From: Rhypophila decipiens
Lineage: Eukaryota; Ascomycota; Sordariomycetes; Sordariales; Naviculisporaceae
Direction of reading: 5' to 3'
Length of the DNA: 64,000 bases
Assembly: GCA_033297075.1 (NCBI GenBank)
Contig: MU858181.1
Span: forward strand, 1 to 64,000
The stretch's first letter is position 1, and each line of letters starts with the position of its first letter. The notes below the pieces were generated by a model. That model was not told the origin of the DNA, ran no database searches, and saw only the letters and a program-made list of their open reading frames with translations. This document shows positions 58,191 through 64,000 of this stretch, piece by piece. Position numbers and translations under genes: made by a program.

Positions 58191-59376
58191 GTGCTGATGA
58201 AATCGTGCCTCTATAGCCGCGGAGACCAAAAAACAGTCGCAAGAAAGAGCCCCTTGGTCAATGTTGTTTGACGTGACAGTGAACTCATTATGCATTTTCT
58301 CTAGATCATCGTCGTATTATTCCATGCCGGTGGCATTCACAAAGTCGCGGCTTCTGGGCTGCCCGTCATCACGGTGTACTATCTGGCAACCAAATCGGAA
58401 GCCGTGATGGTGGTGGTGCGCGGGTATATCACGTCCATTCCTTATCGACATCATGGCCTCCGTTTCACGCCTTGTTTGCTTCTGTGAGGCCACTCCGCAT
58501 GACTTGAGGGAGGATAAAAATTTAGGTATATCGGGTATCAATCCCGTTTGTAGTTTTGACGACTTGGAGATTGAACTCGATGCATTGTGTGTTGATGAAA
58601 GCGCAATTGTCGACGCCCCTGCGCGTCTGCAAGAGTCCGGAGCCAGCAACCCGGAAAGCTAACGGTCTTGGGATTAGCATCCGACAGCGGGGTAAGACGT
58701 CGGGTCGTTGGCAGGCAGGTGACTTCCGTAGCCGGAAGATTAGGGATGAACTTTTAAGAGCGGTAGTCGAGGGGCAAAATTAACTATGAGAAAATTAGAG
58801 TTCGCTAACAGCGGGCCCGCCAAGGGTACATGTACTTCCAAGCGCTTGTCACGGCCCTGTGACTGCTGCGAAGGAGCAGTGCCGTCATCATCATTTCAAC
58901 AACATCTCAAAACAACATCGCTGCTTCCCTCAACAGGGAGATGTAGCTTTTTGCGACCCGCCAGCAATTACCGTCCTGGCCGACCCTGAAATCTCCACCC
59001 CAGCGTGTTGCCCAATCTGGCACATCGTATCAAGCGTACCAGTGGCAGCACCAATACGATAAGCAGATCGCCGGGTTTGGCATTGATGATTCCATCTCAC
59101 CTTCGCGCAAACCACCAGTTTCGGACCAAACATCCGATCCGATTCCAGCAACTCTTTTTCCGACGGTTTGCGAGCAATTCCTCGGGTGACATGGCGAAAG
59201 GCACTTGACCGCATCTTGTTTACTTTCAACAAGACCATGGGTATCCCCGTTCGAACTTGGACTCTTTGTTCGCTTCTCGATGACGTTTGCGGACGCTTCA
59301 GCTTGTTGATATCAACTTGATCACTTCAAGAGTGGGACGACAACTCTTATATCTCTGTTCAAATTCCATTGTCAAG
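58191..59376. other. intergenic, no gene seen
   Basis: Between the permease relic and the F-box gene. A hydrophobic stretch near 58304-58400 could be more permease remnant, but I could not align it. The last 150 bases are the F-box gene leader. Confidence 0.5.
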
Positions 59377-60395
59377 ATGGAACCTGTCGCTGCCGCCCCG
59401 AATCTCAGTTCGGTCCCGACCGAGGTATGCGACATCTCTGACAAGCCCCTTCGGTCGCATAGCATAGCGTCATAACTGACAGGTTCCTTTTGAACGATTA
59501 TCAGATTCTCCTCTCGATCCTCTCGGTACTGCCATCCCGTGCTCTGCTCCCCGTCCTGCCTGTCAATCGCCGCTTCTACTCAGCAGCCGTCCGGTTGCTC
59601 CACGCCCGCTTGATCAAAGCCGCTGCGCTGCAAGACCACCGTCTCATACTCGAGTGCTACCACCCGAGTGCCAAGATCTCGACCCCGTATCTCTACTGCG
59701 ACTACCTCTCGACCGACAATCTACAAATAGAAGATGGCCCAGACGGCGAGTCTGCGAGTGGTCTCCCGAGACCGACGATAGCCGATCTCGGGCAGATCTA
59801 CTCGCACTTTCGACCGGTCGTTCAGGAAGAGAATCGGCGGCCGAGATTGCGGTATCCGAGACGGGCACCGCCTGCGCAGCCCAGCGGCAGCGGTGATGGT
59901 GGTGGTTCTTCGTCGCAGACGTCATCAAGGGCAGAGCGGCAAGAGGCAACATTTCCTACACAAGACCTCTATCTCGACGAGAACCAACTGTTTTCCCAGC
60001 TCTGCACAATCACCAACCTGGTCAAGCTCGGTCCCAAGCCGGGCCTGTTTGTCAGCCACGTGAATGTGAGCGATGGAATTATCCGCGTGTTTCGGGAGTG
60101 GCTAGGTCGACAGGCAGCGATGGCGGACAAGAGCAACACCGAAATAATCTGGGCGGACACTTCGCAGACCGTGGGGCTCCGCTTCCGGGTCACGCAGAAG
60201 GACATGCCTCCGTCCGAGTATAATCCGTCCCCGGTCTTGATGGCTGCGGACGAGGAACCGCCTGTTGCGTACAGGCTGGAGCTCGAGGAGCTGGTGGTCA
60301 GGGCAAATCACCTCTTGCTTGCCATGGAGAAGTCAGAGCTACAGGAGTTTGCAACTTCAGGTAATGCCGTCATGATTTCTGCTGTCGAGTTTTGA
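59377..60395 (+). CDS. F-box-like domain protein
   Basis: Two exons, 59377-59424 and 59505-60395, separated by an 80-bp intron (GTATGC donor, ACTGAC branch, ATCAG acceptor), give 312 aa. The intron splits the F-box: exon 1 ends LSSVPTE and exon 2 begins ILLSILSVLPSRALLPVLPVNRRFYSAAVRLLH, a clear fungal F-box-like pattern at about residues 10-50. Such proteins usually recruit substrates to SCF ubiquitin ligases through Skp1. The rest (DYLSTDNLQIED, a Gly/Ser linker at about 145-165 and a C-terminal alpha/beta part) is of a kind found in many fungal F-box proteins; no leucine-rich or WD repeats are seen. Substrate unknown. Confidence 0.82.
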
Positions 60396-63300
60396 CCTCT
60401 CTCGCTGGGTCTGCAAACACATTACACCTGTCCTCCAGTGACGGCAACGGGAAGGACGGTAAGAAGCATTGAGATCAAACGAGGAGATGTACAAACAAAA
60501 CTGGTGATCAAATATCGCCGTGATAAAACAGGCGGCAAGGATGTTTGGCCTACGATCAAAACGACTGCGTTTGACGTCGGTGGGGTTGGGGTTGAGATCT
60601 GAACTTGTATCCCGCCGTCCTCTTCCCCTGCTTCCCGTGCCGTCCTCCGCCTTCCTCGTCAACACAAACAGAACATATCACATTTACCCGCTTTCCTCCC
60701 CCAAAACCTCGAAACATCATCACTCTGAGAGGCAGGTGCGCTGTTGAAGCAAGCGGGCGAGTGCCCCGGTTTCTCGCACCCGTGCCGCTGCCGTTCTTTT
60801 TTAATCCACTGGGTTTGGAAATTCGGAGAATTTCAGAGAACCGGGAGGAAATACGCTCCGCTGTAGAAAGACCCCTTTTTGGTTATGTTTCTTGGTTTCA
60901 CCTCAACGTACAGACGGACTCGGCGGACTTGGTTACGATTCTCGGGACCACACACCTGGTACATACACAGATCACAAGCACAATATCGGGGGCAAACAAG
61001 CACACCCGCATTTTCTTCCCGGCCCGTTCACACTTGAAGAAAAACACAGACATACATTTACTCATCCAAGGTTGTGAAAACGCAAACGCATACAGCAGGT
61101 TTCCTCTTCGAACCGGGCGGCGGCCCTTGCCCGGCTCAGTACTTCTACTGGGTCAATTTTCAGCAGCTCGAGCCCGACGCGGCGGTTGAGCCCGAGGCAC
61201 TTGGTGTTGGTGGACTGCCGCCGGGTCCGCATCATTTGCCGAGTGGGATTCGACGGGTTTCGAGGTGGGTTCCTGTGCAGGAGGTTTTGGGAAGTATCTG
61301 AAGGAGGGACTGGGAGATCAAAAGACTGATGGAATACACGTTGGGTGTTTCAGTTGGGTACTCTTCAACTTGAAGGATGCTGGCAATGATGTCAATTAAC
61401 GGCTAGAATAGTATCGTGAATCGTTTCATCGGTAAGAAGTTGAGATTAGGTATGCCGTGTGGTTATTGTGAAGGGGCAGCTTTCTTCACCTCCTGTCCTA
61501 CAAGTGAGGGTGATGTGATAATTCACCAAGATCGACGCAGGGCTTTTTTTATGGGACAACAGTAAAGGCCTCTGACGTTTGAAGCAAAGTGCTTTGACCT
61601 CTTCTTCTGAATGAAGCATTTCGTCATGGCATGGCTCTGCAATGGGACAAGTATTCTTGTTAGGGATATTTTGGGGGACAAGAAAAGTCATGTGCGTTTC
61701 GTTCATGCGGTTGTTGAAGAAGCCGATCAGACGAAATAGGCTAAAAGAAGGGAAGTTTGTAGCGCACACGTGGGGAGAAAAAAGACGTTCATTGACATGG
61801 TATAAAAAGTATCGCATTCCTGGATCGCCGGCGAGGCCTTCTGCCGGGCTCATCGTCTGCGTGATCGCCGTCCAGGAACCAGGGTGTTGGGGGCTTATCC
61901 ACACTTGCCAGAGTGCCGGACTCATCGAGGCCTGGGGCGTGTGTGAAAAGGCAGGGCGTGCTGGTTTATGCGCTCTTTCCCGGTTTCTTGGAATACAGGT
62001 TAGACAGACGAGAAAAAGGAAGGAAACATGGAACATTTTCGGGAGTCATGCGATTGGACCGTCATGTTTGTTCTGTACGTAGTCTTGTCTGTTGTGCCTT
62101 GCCTGTGGTTTGCTGCGAACTGAGGGTCAAGAATGGAATTTGGAGTAAGGGGTTTTCTAGTTACCCCTATTTTCAAGCTGCCCCCTTCGAGGCAGGTATG
62201 TAATACGGCGTCTGGATTATTCACGTTCGCGTTCCACGCCCCGCGGCGTCATTGTCGTGACTAATGAACACTCCGACGCGCGTCTTGATGGGGTTTTCTG
62301 TCGTCACTGGCATGGCAAGCAGGTTGGAGGCTGAGAGATTTTGCCCCTTTTCCTCGCCTTCCGGTTTTCAGCTCTGGTCCACTGTATTCCCAAGATTACA
62401 GGCGTCCAATGGGTTGGAACTGGGAATCCCTTGCTGAACAAGAAGCAGTCAGCTTATATAGGCCTCAACAATCGCCGACGCGGGCGTCCGTTGGCTTGGC
62501 GGCGGCGGCGGTGAGGGAGAGAAAGGAACGTTTGTACGATGTCGGCATGTCTTTTCTTTACCTACATGTAACACGAAGAGGGTGCAATGCGGTCAAGCAA
62601 TGGAGGATTGCTGCAAAGGCAAGGAGAAAGGGCCAGACCAATTAGGTAAGCTGCAAGCTTGGACATCCGTGCGGAAGATGCCGCGTGTTTCCACTTCTGC
62701 CAAGACTTCCCGATCAGATCGGTCTTGAGGCGCCACTCTCTTTGTCGATTCTTCCAACCTTCGTTTCAACGTCATTCTTTGCGTTTTGGACAATTCTCAC
62801 AGGCGCCAACACCGCTGCTTGTGACATCTCATTTAGACCCTCTTCTTCTTCTTTTTCACCGCGTTGTGAAGTGTCATCGCTGTTGTTGCTACCGCGACAC
62901 CCCTCACGCAACTCTGAGCACCCCCTCTTTCGCATCAGGGACGTTTCAGCCCACTGGGCCCCTGTCGGTTCTGCCCTGCAAGCCCTAGCTGCCCTACCAC
63001 CCAGGTACCAAAGCCCTGCATTCCCAGGTCATAGCGGGCCTGATCATCTTGAACACCAAGCGTTGCTCAAGCATCTGCCAGACGAGACTGCCAGACCTAC
63101 AGACCACAGGTCAGCACGACGGTGGATCCCATGGATCGACTACCACTCGATGCCGCGTGCCGGGTGGCTCGTGTGAGCTTTTCCTCCTGGTTCTTGCATC
63201 CTTGTGCCTCTTGATACGCCTTCTCTCTGCTTGGTTCCAGGGATCCGAGCTCTCGCTTCTCGCAATTCCCTGGCTCAGAGCGGGGTCCCGGGACGTGAGG

Positions 63301-63880
63301 GGGGGACATGTTGGGGCCAAAGCTTCATCCGTCGAGGTCTTGGTATGATGAGCTTCGAGTCCAACATGAAGCTTGTCACATCACTTGGTAATTGGGTTTG
63401 CCCTCACAGGGGTCAAGACGGAAATCCGCCGGCGCTGGGGCCAATGTTTGCATTGTGCGACCACTCATGGATCGTTCTTGATCGTCGATACTTTTTCTTT
63501 CTGTTCCATTCTCTGCCCTCGGCGTGATTTGGACGGCACTGGCATCTGACACCTCCTCCGCCTCCACCTGTCATAACCACATCGGAATGTTGTCTGAGGT
63601 CAATGCTCCCGTCGTCTCCTCTGCCCCCCATGACTCTCTTTTAGTTCTTCATTCCTCACCAGCGCATCCCTCCCTGGTCTCCTTTTTCTCCCTTTCTGGT
63701 CCATCTATCCCGTCCTCTCTTTAACGACGACTGTATCCCCATCGTACCGTCTGCTGGTCAGCGACGAAGGACAGGACGACAGCTTACACTCTTTGGTCCG
63801 AGCGACCTCTTCCGAACGGCGGAATCTTTCCAAGGGTTTGATCCGTGGGATACAACCAAGGGGCTGGACCTGACTGCAAT
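60396..63880. other. 3.5-kb non-coding stretch, pyrimidine-rich at its right end
   Basis: No supportable gene. From about 62640 on, the sequence is rich in TTC, CTC and CCT tracts on the plus strand, as in long 5' leaders of fungal genes. A GC-rich frame at 61074-61301 was considered and left out. Confidence 0.5.
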
Positions 63881-64000
63881 ATGGAGAAAGAGTTTGGATT
63901 TGAGAAGGAGATGGGCCTGGGGCTGGGAAGCTTTTGGAGTGAGAAGGGAAGCGGGTTGACGATATCAGTTCCACCATTGCCACCATCCAAGGAGGACGAT
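63881..64000 (+). CDS. possible 5' end of a gene leaving the window
   Basis: The frame from ATG 63881 is open to the last base (40 codons). It reads MEKEFGFEKEMGLGLGSFW, then a Ser/Gly stretch and PPLPPSKEDD. It is preceded by a long pyrimidine-rich leader. The product is not recognisable, and the opposite strand is open too, so support is weak. Confidence 0.28.
   Translation, partial: MEKEFGFEKEMGLGLGSFWSEKGSGLTISVPPLPPSKEDD

Noticed and set aside
61074..61301. GC-rich 75-codon frame
   Set aside because: Composition is gene-like, but there is no motif, no neighbouring exon and no start context; it stays undecided and unsupported.
1..64000. tRNA, rRNA, CRISPR arrays, autonomous transposases
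   Set aside because: I looked for T-loop-like GGTTCGANNCC boxes, rRNA-like conserved stretches, regularly spaced short repeats and transposase or reverse-transcriptase motifs and found none that hold up by eye.

Overview
This window looks like nuclear DNA of a filamentous ascomycete (Pezizomycotina, probably Sordariomycetes; the class is an inference). The reasons are short introns of about 50-95 bp with GT/GC...AG ends and CTNAC-type branch sites, well-separated monocistronic genes on both strands, two Zn2Cys6 transcription factors, two fungal rhodopsin/PTH11-like membrane proteins, a single-module NRPS and an F-box protein. I saw no bacterial operons, CRISPR array, rRNA or tRNA. Layout, left to right: 1-2.9 kb holds a Ulp1/SENP-like cysteine protease, interrupted by an in-frame TAG or a 63-nt intron, followed by a 60-bp minisatellite. 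4.0-12.7 kb is a likely small secondary-metabolite locus: a monomodular NRPS on the minus strand, divergent from a POT-family transporter with six introns. 13.1-28 kb is a mixed gene-rich stretch: a small single-pass membrane protein, the TRIP4/Rqt4 ribosome-rescue factor, a 496-bp inverted-repeat element with a 6-bp target duplication, a rhodopsin-like protein, a trypsin-fold protease, an unrecognised 300-aa protein, a dienelactone hydrolase, a 2-oxoglutarate/Fe(II) oxygenase and a second rhodopsin-like protein. 28.7-37.1 kb carries three members of an unrecognised protein family. One is intact (694 aa, plus strand). Two are degraded minus-strand copies, with stops in one and a frameshift plus a 116-bp insertion in the other. 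A relic of a 2EXR-type gene lies between the two degraded copies. 38.4-46.8 kb holds a UbiA prenyltransferase convergent with a Zn2Cys6 regulator, then a second, larger Zn2Cys6 regulator. 46.8-57.6 kb is almost gene-free, with one probable small secreted Ser/Thr-rich protein near its right end. 57.6-60.4 kb has an amino-acid/choline permease relic and an F-box protein. 60.4-64 kb is a long pyrimidine-rich non-coding stretch that may lead into a gene running off the right end. The best candidates for something undescribed are the three-copy family at 28.7-37.1 kb (two conserved N-terminal blocks, a coiled coil and a basic nuclear-type tail) and the Ulp1-like protease, which has Glu where the family has catalytic Asp and a C-terminal SUMO-interacting-type motif. 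Exon boundaries were read by eye from splice signals, reading phase and family motifs; no database search was possible.
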